A DNA stretch of 22,360 nucleotides from Verrucomicrobia bacterium 12-59-8 (GTDB taxonomy: Bacteria > Verrucomicrobiota > Verrucomicrobiae > Verrucomicrobiales > Verrucomicrobiaceae): positions 6,634 to 28,993 of the forward strand of contig NCCR01000088.1 of the NCBI GenBank assembly GCA_002279765.1, read 5' to 3'. The position numbers and the translations under genes are program-made. The notes under the pieces were generated by a model. That model made no database searches, was not told where the DNA came from, and was given only the letters and a program-made list of their open reading frames with translations. Of the stretch, positions 1 to 7,870 are shown one piece after another (position 1 is the first letter of the stretch; each line of letters starts with the position of its first letter).

Positions 1-1563
1 TTCATCTGCGGAGTTCTGATTGCAAACTCCGGTGTATTGGAACTGCTCGGCGGTGGTGAATCGCATGAGCAGGTCTCGCAGATGGCGGAGTTTGGAGTCG
101 TGCTGCTCATGTTCACCCTGGGATTGGAGTTCTCACTTGGCGAGCTGCGATTCCTGCGCCGTCTCGCATTTGTAGGTGGAGGATGGCAGATGGGACTTTG
201 CATGGCGGTGGTCGCAGCTACATCGACCGCGCTGCATTCCTCGTCTTGGCAGGGAGCGGTCCTTTTGTCCGTCGCGCTCGCCATGAGTTCCACGGCAGTC
301 AGTCTGAAGAGCTTTCAAGACCTCGGCCTCGAAGCCAGCCCCGGTGCACGTATGGCGCTGGCCGTGGCGATTTTTCAGGACCTGTTCATCATCGTCTTCT
401 TCCTGTTCCTACCACTGCTCCTCCCGCACGAAGGTGCTGCCACGGCACTGATGCCCAGGCTTGGCTCGCTGGCTTTGCGCGGTGGTGCCTTTGTGATTCT
501 GGCAGGCGTGGCTGCACGGTGGGTCATCCCGTGGCTGCTCAATGCGGTGACACGAACGCGCAGCCGTGAACTATTCACTCTCTCGGTCATTGGCAGTTGC
601 GTGGGTCTGGCTTTCGTTGGTGGTTTGCTCGGGCTCGGGCTCGCACTCGGCGCGTTTGTCGCCGGACTCGCAGTCAGTGAATCCATCTTCAAGCACCGTA
701 TCCTGGCCGATGTAATGCCGCTCAAGGATCTCTTCCTCACCCTGTTTTTTGTTTCCGTCGGCCTTATGATCGACGTCAAGGCAGCCATGGTGTTGTGGCT
801 GCCTATTTGCACGCTCACAGCTGTGCTCATGCTCAGCAAAGCTGGTCTTATCACCCTCATCGCGCGTCGGCTCGGTCTCGCACAGAAGCAGGCGCTCATG
901 GCGGGCATCGGCCTTTGCAGCGCGGGGGAATTTTCGCTCGTCCTGCTGCAGAATGCCAGCAGCGCCCATCTGTGGAGCAATGACACCCAGCAGACACTTC
1001 TCGCAGCGAGCGCGCTTTCCATGGGCCTCCTCCCTGCCCTGCTGAAATTCGGCATCCCACTCGGCGACTGGCTGGTGAAACGCGGCTGGGGCCGAGGCAA
1101 GACGGTCAAAGTCGATGCCGGCAGCCTGCGCCAGCGTATCAGCGGTCTTACTGACCACGCCATCATCTGCGGCCATGGCCCCGTGGGTGAAAAGCTCAAC
1201 AAAGCGCTTCTCGACTCCGGCGTGCGCACGCTCGTGGTCGAACTGAATGCTGACACCGTCCACAAACTTCAGCGGCAAGGTCAGGCCGTGCTGTTTGCCG
1301 ATGCCAGCCACGCAGAAACCTGGGAACTCACCCAACTGAAAAATGCGCGCATGGTCGCCCTGACCTTCCCAGACGCCACGGTCAACGCCCAGGCCCTGGC
1401 CATGATCCGCGAGCATCGGCCAGACATCGCGGTGCTCGCCCGCGCACGCTTCAGCTCCGATGTGGAGCGACTGAAGCGTCTCGGTGCCACACAGGTCGTG
1501 AACGACGAGACCGAAGCCAGCCGTGCCATGGAAGATGCGGCAATCACTTTGCAGGGAGCTTGA
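1..1563 (+). CDS. Kef-type monovalent cation:proton antiporter (CPA2) with C-terminal TrkA-N/RCK domain, 5' end missing
   Basis: The reading frame is open from base 1, so the start lies outside the window; the TTG at 37 is internal, because the codons before it continue the family sequence. About 520 residues remain. The first ~355 are highly hydrophobic and match the Na+/H+ exchanger fold of CPA2 antiporters. Visible motifs include AEFGVVLL, SSTAVSLK and FQDLFII. From about residue 385 a cytosolic RCK/TrkA-N domain follows, with the nucleotide-binding glycine motif GHGPVG. In characterised KefB/KefC and related proteins this domain gates K+ or Na+ efflux in exchange for protons at the inner membrane. 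The substrate ion cannot be told from sequence. The stop lies 43 bases before polA on the same strand, with no terminator hairpin evident between them. Confidence 0.9.
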   Translation, partial: FICGVLIANSGVLELLGGGESHEQVSQMAEFGVVLLMFTLGLEFSLGELRFLRRLAFVGGGWQMGLCMAVVAATSTALHSSSWQGAVLLSVALAMSSTAVSLKSFQDLGLEASPGARMALAVAIFQDLFIIVFFLFLPLLLPHEGAATALMPRLGSLALRGGAFVILAGVAARWVIPWLLNAVTRTRSRELFTLSVIGSCVGLAFVGGLLGLGLALGAFVAGLAVSESIFKHRILADVMPLKDLFLTLFFVSVGLMIDVKAAMVLWLPICTLTAVLMLSKAGLITLIARRLGLAQKQALMAGIGLCSAGEFSLVLLQNASSAHLWSNDTQQTLLAASALSMGLLPALLKFGIPLGDWLVKRGWGRGKTVKVDAGSLRQRISGLTDHAIICGHGPVGEKLNKALLDSGVRTLVVELNADTVHKLQRQGQAVLFADASHAETWELTQLKNARMVALTFPDATVNAQALAMIREHRPDIAVLARARFSSDVERLKRLGATQVVNDETEASRAMEDAAITLQGA

Positions 1564-1606
1564 GCATCATTTGCGCAGGCCACCATACCGCCTAGTCTGA
1601 GGGCAA

Positions 1607-4396
1607 ATGTCCCAACGCCTCTTTCTCCTCGACGGCATGGCGCTGCTTTACCGCGCGCACTTTGCCTTCATCAAAGCTCCCATCCGCACCAGCGACGGAT
1701 TGAACACATCTGCGCTCTATGGCTTTGCCAACACCCTGCTCGATATTCTGAAGAATCAGCAGCCTACACATCTGGCCGTCGCATTGGATACATCCGCGCC
1801 CACACCGCGCCACGAGATGTTCCCGGCATACAAAGCGCAGCGCGAAGAGATGCCGGAGGACATCAGCATGGCCATCCCACAGATCAAACGTCTCATGGAG
1901 GCCATGAATGTGCCCATCCTCGTACGCGATGGCTACGAGGCCGACGATATCATCGGCATCATGGCCAAACGCGCCGAGAAGGAAGGCATCGAGACGTTCA
2001 TGGTCACACCGGACAAGGACTTCGGTCAGCTTGTTTCCGATCATGTCAAAATCTATAAACCGGGCCGCTCCGGTGCAGATGTGGAAATCCTGGGTGTGAA
2101 GGAAATCTGTGAACGCTGGGGCATCGAGCGCCCGGAGCAAGTCATCGACATCCTCGCGCTCATGGGCGACGCCGTTGATAACATCCCCGGTGTGAAAGGC
2201 TTCGGCGAAAAAACCGCCACCGCACTCATCCAGCAGTTTGGCAGCGTCGAGAATCTCATCGCCAACACCGACAAGATCAAAGGCAAGCAGCGCGAGAAAC
2301 TCGAAGCCAGCAAGGATGATGCACTGCTCTCCAAGCAGCTCGCCACCATCTTCGTGAATGCGCCTTATGAGGCACAGGTGACTGATCTCGTCATCCAGCC
2401 ACACAACGATGAAGCGTTGAAGGCATTCTTCACCGAGTTCGAATTCAACGCCCTCGGTCGTCGTGTTTACGGTGATGAGTTCAAAGCAGGCCGTGGTCGA
2501 AAAGCGGAACAGGCTGCTGAAACACCGGCTGCAGAGGATCTGTTTGCCGCGCCCGCTGTAGCCAAGCTCAGCAGCATCGCCGATACACCGCATGTTTATC
2601 ATCTCGCGCAGACGGCTGATGAGCGTCAGAAACTCATCGCACAGCTCACTATCCTGAAGTCATTCTGCTTTGATCTCGAAACCACCGGGCTCGACCCACG
2701 CGACACGCAGATTGTCGGTATCGCCTTTTCATGGCAGAAGCATGAAGGATGGTTCGTGCATTTTCCACGAGAGAGAGCCGAAGCCAAGGCTGTGCTGGAA
2801 GAATTCCGTGCTTTGCTCATGCAAGAAAGTGTCGAGAAGATCGGTCACAATCTCAAGTTCGATCTCAGCGTTCTGCTCGCGCATGGCGTCGAAGTTTGCG
2901 GGCCGTATTTCGATTCCATGCTCGCGCACTCGCTCATCGATCCGGATCAGCGCCACGGCATGGATTACCTCGCCGAATCGTATCTGCACTACACCCCTGT
3001 ACCCATCACCGCTCTCATTGGCACGGAGAAGGACGATCTCTTCAGCCAGTCCACCATGGCCGATGTCGCAGCCGAAGATGCCCGCAAGGTGGCCGACTAT
3101 GCCGCTGAGGATGCGGATGTGACGTGGCAGCTTGCCGCAAAGATGCGCCCCGAGTTGAAGGAGCAGCAGTACGTCTTCGACACCGTCGAGTGCCCCTTGC
3201 TGCCCGTGCTCACGAAGATGGAAAACTTTGGTGTGAAAATCGACGTGCAGGCACTGCGCGAATATGGCATCGAACTCGACAGAAAAGCCGCCGAGCTGCA
3301 AAAGCGCATCCAGGAAAACGCAGGAGGCCCCTTCAACCTCAACAGCCCCAAGCAGCTCGGTGAAGTGCTCTTTGACCGCCTCAAACTCATCGAGAAACCG
3401 AAGAAGACTGCCACCGGCCAGTATCAGACGAACGAGCAGGTGCTGCAGTCCCTCATGGGCCTGCATCCCATCATTCAGGACATCCTCGACTACCGTGAAG
3501 TGACCAAGCTCAACAACACCTACGTCGAGGCGCTGCCGCATGCCGTTTCACGCGTCACCGGCCGCATTCACACCACGTTTCATCAGCTCATGGCCGCCAC
3601 TGGTCGCATGGCAAGCAGCAATCCGAACCTGCAAAACATCCCGATCCGCTCCGATCTCGGACGCGAAATTCGCAAGGCTTTCGTGCCTGGCTTTGACGGC
3701 TGGGTGCTGATGAGCGCTGACTACTCGCAGATCGAACTCCGAGTCATGGCCGCTCTCAGCGGTGACGAGGCCATGATTGAGGCCTTTGCCAACGGTTTCG
3801 ATATTCATCAGGCCACCGCCGCACGTGTCTATGGCGTGGAACTCGACGGCGTGCTGCCCGAGATGCGCCGCACCGCCAAGATGGTCAACTTCGGCATCAT
3901 CTATGGCATCTCCGCCTTCGGCCTGAGCCAGCGTCTCGGCATTCCGCGCGGCGAGGCCGCCACCATTATTGAAAACTACTTCAAGCAGTTCCCCGGCGTG
4001 AAGCGGTTCATGGAAAAGATTGTCGAGGATGCCAAACAATGCGGCTACGTCGAAACCCTCACAGGCCGCCGCCGCACCATCCGCGATCTCACCAGCGCCA
4101 ACGCCACCATCCGAGGCCAGGCCGAACGTGTCGCCATGAATACTCCCATTCAGGGCACGGCAGCAGACATGATCAAGCTTGCCATGATCCACGTCGATGC
4201 TGCACTGACGAAAGCTGGCCTGCAAACCCGCATGCTGCTTCAGGTTCACGATGAACTGCTCTTCGAAATGCCTGAGAGCGAAGTCGAACAGGCGCGAACG
4301 ATCATTCTAGAGGCGATGAAGAACGCGCTGCCACTCGAAGGCGTGCCGGTGGAGGTCGAAGCAGGGACAGGCTTGAACTGGCTGCAGGCGCATTGA
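1607..4396 (+). CDS. polA: DNA polymerase I
   Basis: This 929-residue protein has all three activities of a classical Pol I. Residues 1 to about 290 form the 5'-3' nuclease (flap endonuclease) used in Okazaki fragment and repair synthesis. Around 350-520 is a 3'-5' proofreading exonuclease with intact acidic residues: D356 and E358 in FDLETTGLD, then HNLKFD and YAAEDAD. The polymerase domain follows. It has motif A (SADYSQIELR, D705), the O-helix (R754, K758, F762 in NFGIIYG) and motif C (QVHDE, D882 and E883). Both metal-binding aspartates are present, so all sites look active. The start ATG has a GAGGG ribosome site three bases upstream. Length matches the family. The gene is convergent with the toxin gene that ends at 4415. 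Confidence 0.98.
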   Translation: MSQRLFLLDGMALLYRAHFAFIKAPIRTSDGLNTSALYGFANTLLDILKNQQPTHLAVALDTSAPTPRHEMFPAYKAQREEMPEDISMAIPQIKRLMEAMNVPILVRDGYEADDIIGIMAKRAEKEGIETFMVTPDKDFGQLVSDHVKIYKPGRSGADVEILGVKEICERWGIERPEQVIDILALMGDAVDNIPGVKGFGEKTATALIQQFGSVENLIANTDKIKGKQREKLEASKDDALLSKQLATIFVNAPYEAQVTDLVIQPHNDEALKAFFTEFEFNALGRRVYGDEFKAGRGRKAEQAAETPAAEDLFAAPAVAKLSSIADTPHVYHLAQTADERQKLIAQLTILKSFCFDLETTGLDPRDTQIVGIAFSWQKHEGWFVHFPRERAEAKAVLEEFRALLMQESVEKIGHNLKFDLSVLLAHGVEVCGPYFDSMLAHSLIDPDQRHGMDYLAESYLHYTPVPITALIGTEKDDLFSQSTMADVAAEDARKVADYAAEDADVTWQLAAKMRPELKEQQYVFDTVECPLLPVLTKMENFGVKIDVQALREYGIELDRKAAELQKRIQENAGGPFNLNSPKQLGEVLFDRLKLIEKPKKTATGQYQTNEQVLQSLMGLHPIIQDILDYREVTKLNNTYVEALPHAVSRVTGRIHTTFHQLMAATGRMASSNPNLQNIPIRSDLGREIRKAFVPGFDGWVLMSADYSQIELRVMAALSGDEAMIEAFANGFDIHQATAARVYGVELDGVLPEMRRTAKMVNFGIIYGISAFGLSQRLGIPRGEAATIIENYFKQFPGVKRFMEKIVEDAKQCGYVETLTGRRRTIRDLTSANATIRGQAERVAMNTPIQGTAADMIKLAMIHVDAALTKAGLQTRMLLQVHDELLFEMPESEVEQARTIILEAMKNALPLEGVPVEVEAGTGLNWLQAH

Positions 4397-4414
4397 TGCA
4401 AAAAGGAGCCGCCC

Positions 4415-4735
4415 TCAAAACATCTCCCGCGCCTCTTCGATGCGCTTGCGCCAGTAGTAAGGACGGCGCTTGGCGTGGGCGATGGCGAGGATCACGAGCT
4501 TCTCCTGCCAAATCATGTAGGCGATGTAGTACTCACCAAAACGCGGTGTAAGATTGATTCGACGCGTGTTGCTACGACGAATGTTGAACAGCAGCGGTTC
4601 TTTGCAAATGTCCCCACGACATCTCTTATAATGCTCATCAAACGAATGAGCCAGTTCGGGATCAATGCCAAGATAGTGCTCTAAAGCTGCTTCCAATTCA
4701 TCTTCCGCCGCTGGATGGATGTGCCATGAAATCAT
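4415..4735 (-). CDS. RelE/ParE-family toxin of a type II toxin-antitoxin pair
   Basis: This is a 106-residue basic protein of ParE/RelE fold (plasmid stabilisation family). The C-terminal pattern is characteristic: a beta strand FGEYYIAYMI, then LVILAIAHAKRRPYYW at about 80-95, which matches the family's AIAHxRRxPxYWxxR ending. RelE-fold toxins either cleave mRNA on the ribosome or poison gyrase. ParE-like members with this ending are usually annotated as ParE, but the target cannot be decided here. The start codon overlaps the antitoxin stop as ATGA (4732-4735), so it is translationally coupled and made after the antitoxin, the usual order. It converges on polA, whose stop is 18 bases away. 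Confidence 0.87.
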   Translation of the reverse strand: MISWHIHPAAEDELEAALEHYLGIDPELAHSFDEHYKRCRGDICKEPLLFNIRRSNTRRINLTPRFGEYYIAYMIWQEKLVILAIAHAKRRPYYWRKRIEEAREMF

Positions 4736-5004
4736 GCTGTGCGGCGCTGCAGACCATGGCGAGCAAACAAGGCGTCAACACGGCGCTCCGACTCCTCGGC
4801 AGTCAGCAACTGGACGGTGCCGTCCTCAATTTCCTGTACTCGGCGGTCGATCTCCGCATCCCACTCAGCCTCAATGAAGGCTACATCATCCCCTTCAGGA
4901 GCGGGCATGGTGTATTCATTTTGGAGATCACGCAGCAGATGATCCACCTCATCCGGTGCCAGATTGCGGATCTCCTGTTTGATGCGTTCGACAGTGGCTG
5001 TCAT
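4732..5004 (-). CDS. Antitoxin of the TIGR02574/addiction-module component family
   Basis: This 90-residue acidic protein sits directly upstream of the RelE/ParE toxin and overlaps it by four bases. Residues from about 40 on (EAEWDAEIDRR, then a glycine, then EESERRVD) fit the putative addiction module component family (Unstab_antitox, TIGR02574/PF09720). Members of that family have a short N-terminal helical part and a WxxEixRR core that wraps the toxin. The start is the ATG at 5004. A second ATG five bases upstream (5009) is out of frame and opens only a two-codon ORF, ATG-ACA-TGA. A good sigma-70-like promoter lies so close that the mRNA may be leaderless. Such antitoxins normally repress their own operon together with the toxin. 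Confidence 0.82.
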   Translation of the reverse strand: MTATVERIKQEIRNLAPDEVDHLLRDLQNEYTMPAPEGDDVAFIEAEWDAEIDRRVQEIEDGTVQLLTAEESERRVDALFARHGLQRRTA

Positions 5005-5010
5005 GTCATG

Positions 5011-5038
5011 ATTCTACCCGAAGAGCGGATTTTGTCGA
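5011..5038 (-). promoter_or_regulatory. Predicted sigma-70-type promoter of the toxin-antitoxin operon
   Basis: On the minus strand, TCGACA (5038-5033, five of six to TTGACA) and TAGAAT (5016-5011, five of six to TATAAT) are separated by 16 bases. The expected start of transcription falls within a base or two of the antitoxin ATG at 5004, which implies a leaderless or nearly leaderless transcript. No Shine-Dalgarno sequence is visible in front of that ATG, which agrees. This is a consensus match only. Confidence 0.5.
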
Positions 5039-5063
5039 GAGCCGGAGTCATACCCCAACCAGC

Positions 5064-6050
5064 CTAATCTCCGCTCTTCGGATCAAACGCATCGCGCAGA
5101 CCATCACCGAGGAAGTTGAGGGCGAGGAGACTTGCGGACATGAGGAGAGCGGGAAACACGAGGAGCCACCATTTACTTTCGAGCGGATTGATAACCTGCG
5201 CGCCGTCCTTGAGCAGGGAGCCCCAGCTTGCGGCAGGGTCTTCGATACCGAGACCGAGGAAGCTCAGGAAGGATTCGTCGAGGATGACGGCGGGAATGGT
5301 GAGCGTGAGGTAGGTGAGGATGATGGTGCTCAGGTTGGGCAGCAGATGCCGACGCAGCACGCCCCACGGGCTCTGGCCCATCGCACGGGATGCGGTGACG
5401 AAGGTCATCTCCCGCAGTACAAGCACCTGGCCGCGCACGATGCGCGCCATGGTGAGCCATTCGACGAGGCCAAGTGATACGATCATCACCAGTACTTTGG
5501 AATAGGCCTTCAGCTCGCTGATGTTTGCAGCCAGATCAGTCCAGTTTCGCGCCTCTGCGGCGAGACGCCAGCCGTCGATCCATTCCTTCACGTACTCATC
5601 AAGAGCAGCGATGAGGATCATGATGAAGAGGATACGCGGAACGGATTGCAGCACCTCGACGGTGCGCATCATCACGCCATCGATCCGACCACCCGCGTAG
5701 CCGCTGATCATGCCGTAAAGCGTGCCGATGCCGAGGCTGATCAGCGCGCCGATCAATCCTACGCCGAGAGACACACGAGCACCGGACAGCACTCGGTAGA
5801 GCATGTCCTGGCCGTTCACATCCGTGCCGAGCAGATGCAGCGCATGGGTTTCCACCGCATGCTGCAGCGGTGGGACAAAAGAGGCGCTGCTGGTGGCTTT
5901 CAGCTCCGCAGGCAGCAGCATGGGCACGACGACGGCAATGAGTGACAAGCCTGCAAGAAAACCGAGCGCGATGAGTGCTGCGCGGTTGCGCTTCAGGATC
6001 TGCCAGCCATCAGGCCTTGCGATGGATGCTGGAGCGGCGGCCTCAGGCAT
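5064..6050 (-). CDS. OppC/DppC-like ABC transporter permease with an inserted segment
   Basis: This 328-residue inner-membrane permease belongs to the binding-protein-dependent peptide/nickel family. It has an N-terminal cytoplasmic tail and first membrane helix (about 24-46), the family's early motif LLGTDVNGQDMLYRVLSGAR (73-92), and an EAA loop at about 220-239 (ASRAMGQSPWG, then HLLPN) that contacts the ATPase. The C-terminus has FLSFLGLG and WWLLVFPALLM. Compared with usual OppC/DppC proteins there is an extra stretch of roughly 35-40 polar residues at about 150-186 between two membrane segments (DEYVKEWIDGW to KAYSKV). The start overlaps the oppB-like stop by eight bases, so the two permeases form one unit. 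No ATPase or solute-binding protein gene is in the window, so the substrate is unknown. Confidence 0.92.
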   Translation of the reverse strand: MPEAAAPASIARPDGWQILKRNRAALIALGFLAGLSLIAVVVPMLLPAELKATSSASFVPPLQHAVETHALHLLGTDVNGQDMLYRVLSGARVSLGVGLIGALISLGIGTLYGMISGYAGGRIDGVMMRTVEVLQSVPRILFIMILIAALDEYVKEWIDGWRLAAEARNWTDLAANISELKAYSKVLVMIVSLGLVEWLTMARIVRGQVLVLREMTFVTASRAMGQSPWGVLRRHLLPNLSTIILTYLTLTIPAVILDESFLSFLGLGIEDPAASWGSLLKDGAQVINPLESKWWLLVFPALLMSASLLALNFLGDGLRDAFDPKSGD

Positions 6051-6963
6051 AGAGTTTGATGCGTTTGTCCAGCAGCGTGTAGATCACGTCCACGAACAGG
6101 TTGAAGAGCACGAGCAGCATGCAGTAAACGATGACGGCCCCGCCGAGCAGAAAGACGTCGCGATTCTGAATCGAGTTCACGAAAATCATGCCTGCCCCAG
6201 AGATGTTAAAGACACTTTCGACAATCATCGAACCCGTGAGCAGATGCGCCGCGAGCGGCCCGAGGAAGGTGATGACCGGTAGGATGGCCACTTTGATGGC
6301 GTGTCTTGCCACGGCCTGCGTTTCGGTGAGGCCCTTGGCTCGTGCCGTGCGCAGGAAGTCGCTTTTCAGCACATCGAGAAGGCTGTTGCGCATCAAACGC
6401 GCGACGTAGGCGATGTAGGGTGCGGCGAGGCAGATCGCGGGCAGGATCATCTGCGACGCGGTTCCCCAGCCCCCGACCGGCAGCCAGCCGAGCCACAATG
6501 CGAAAACCGCGATCAAAAACGGCCCGCTGATAAATGAAGGAATCGAAATGGACAGCAGAGCGCCAAACATCGCGGAGCGATCGATCCAGGTGTCTTTCTT
6601 CATCGCAGCCAAGCTGCCGAGAAAAACACCGGCACAACTCGCGATGACGAAGGCCAGCGTTCCCAGCGCGAATGAATTCGGCATCTTCTGCCTCAACAGT
6701 TCGGAGACACGCCAGTCGCGATAGCGCGTGGAGACGCCAAGATCGAAGTGAGCGATGGCTGAAACATAGGCGAAGTACTGTTGTAAGACAGTGCCATCGA
6801 GATGATACCGGGCCAGCTTCGCTTTCATCACCTGGTCACTGACCGCTTTGTCCGTGTCAAACGGCCCGCCTTTCGTGATCCGTGCGAGCACGAACGTGAT
6901 CGAGATCACGCAGAAGATCACAATCACGCTGCTGAAGGCGCGGCGGAGGAGAAACGGAAACAT
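6043..6963 (-). CDS. OppB/DppB-like ABC transporter permease
   Basis: This 306-residue permease is the partner of the OppC-like protein. It has the usual OppB plan. A first membrane helix spans about 10-29 and is followed by a periplasmic segment that includes the family motif FDLGVS (73-78). Several membrane helices follow, then the EAA loop beginning RTARAKGL at 205-212, then GSMIVESVFNISGAGMIF near the end. OppB and OppC normally make a heterodimeric channel with two ATPases and a periplasmic binding protein; those partners must be encoded elsewhere. The gene lies 39 bases downstream of the methyltransferase stop on the same strand and may be co-transcribed with it, though a functional link is not evident. 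Confidence 0.93.
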   Translation of the reverse strand: MFPFLLRRAFSSVIVIFCVISITFVLARITKGGPFDTDKAVSDQVMKAKLARYHLDGTVLQQYFAYVSAIAHFDLGVSTRYRDWRVSELLRQKMPNSFALGTLAFVIASCAGVFLGSLAAMKKDTWIDRSAMFGALLSISIPSFISGPFLIAVFALWLGWLPVGGWGTASQMILPAICLAAPYIAYVARLMRNSLLDVLKSDFLRTARAKGLTETQAVARHAIKVAILPVITFLGPLAAHLLTGSMIVESVFNISGAGMIFVNSIQNRDVFLLGGAVIVYCMLLVLFNLFVDVIYTLLDKRIKLYA

Positions 6964-6969
6964 TGCGGA

Positions 6970-6999
6970 AATGTCGAACGACGAAGGCGTAATGTCGAA
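6970..6999. repeat. Short direct repeat between methyltransferase and oppB-like genes
   Basis: AATGTCGAA occurs at 6970-6978 and again at 6991-6999 in the 39-base gap, spaced 21 bases apart, with GACGAA between. The CGAA-rich wording resembles the stretch at 22053-22085 (ATTCGCAATTCG), so these may be degraded copies of a dispersed intergenic repeat. No function is assigned. Confidence 0.35.
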
Positions 7000-7002
7000 T
7001 AC

Positions 7003-7863
7003 TCAATCACCCAGCCACCATGCAAAGCTGCCACTGGGGACGGGCAGGACGCCGGCTGCGCCACGGAGTTGCATCTCGCCATGCTCCACTTTGCCACCAT
7101 TGCGGCCAAACTGCTGTTTGAGGAGGTGATGAAGCGAAATAGGCGTCAGTTCCGGCGTGTGACAGGACAGCAGCACGCCCAGCGGTTGGGGCGACATCAA
7201 TTTGCCCAGAAGTGCAAGGAGGGGTGGCAGGTCGTTTTCGATTTTGAAGACCTCACCCTTGGCCCCCCGGCCATAGCTCGGCGGATCGAGGATGAGCAGG
7301 TCGTACTGCCGGTCGCGGCGCAATTCACGTTCGAGAAACTTGGTCACGTCATCCACGATCCAGCGCACCGGTTTTTCTTCGAGACCATTGAGCGCCGCAT
7401 TCTTGCGCGCCCAATCGACCATGCCCTTGGAGGCGTCTACATGACACACTTCAGCTCCCGCATGCGCCGCAGCGAGCGTGCTGCCGCCGGAGTAGGCGAA
7501 GAGATTCAGCACCCGCGCAGGGCGGTTGTGGCGTTTGGCATATTCCTTGCAGCCTTCGCGGATGCGCCGCCATTGATCGCGCTGCTCAGGAAAAATGCCG
7601 AGGTGGCCGAAATCGGTCGAGCTGAGCTGAAACTTTGTGCCATCGACCTCAATGGTCCATGTCTCGGGCAGTTTGTCGCGGCCTCGCCATTGATTGCCGC
7701 CGTCACGGAAGAAGGTGGCGGTCACCTGCTGCCAGTCGGCCTTGGCCAGTGTCTGCTGCCAGACCGCCTGCGCGCAGGGGCGTGAGAGCACGACGCTGCC
7801 AAAGCGCTCCAGCTTTTGAAAAGCGCCGCTGTCGAGAAGTTCGTAACCGTTTGAATCAGCCAT
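7003..7863 (-). CDS. Class I SAM-dependent methyltransferase, RlmI/RlmK-like
   Basis: This 286-residue protein has the Rossmann methyltransferase core of the RlmI/RlmK-type family (Methyltrans_SAM). It has motif I RVLNLFAYSGGST (117-129), the acidic end of beta 2 in HVDASKG, and RWIVDDVTKF (167-176). Motif IV DPPSYGRG (193-200) is typical of RNA base methyltransferases. Relatives methylate 23S rRNA cytosine or guanine, but the target here is inferred only. It lacks the N-terminal PUA domain of E. coli RlmI and carries a short different N-terminus. I chose the ATG at 7863, seven bases after the gpsA stop. The longer frame to 8001 would add 46 residues with five cysteines and no family likeness, lying inside gpsA. 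Confidence 0.88.
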   Translation of the reverse strand: MADSNGYELLDSGAFQKLERFGSVVLSRPCAQAVWQQTLAKADWQQVTATFFRDGGNQWRGRDKLPETWTIEVDGTKFQLSSTDFGHLGIFPEQRDQWRRIREGCKEYAKRHNRPARVLNLFAYSGGSTLAAAHAGAEVCHVDASKGMVDWARKNAALNGLEEKPVRWIVDDVTKFLERELRRDRQYDLLILDPPSYGRGAKGEVFKIENDLPPLLALLGKLMSPQPLGVLLSCHTPELTPISLHHLLKQQFGRNGGKVEHGEMQLRGAAGVLPVPSGSFAWWLGD

Positions 7864-7870
7864 TGGAAAA

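Noticed and set aside
1592..2602. Long antisense ORF across the 5' nuclease part of polA, and a second one at 2729-3541
   Set aside because: They lie opposite a complete and highly conserved polA. The translations are low-complexity and match no family; they are a result of high GC codon bias.
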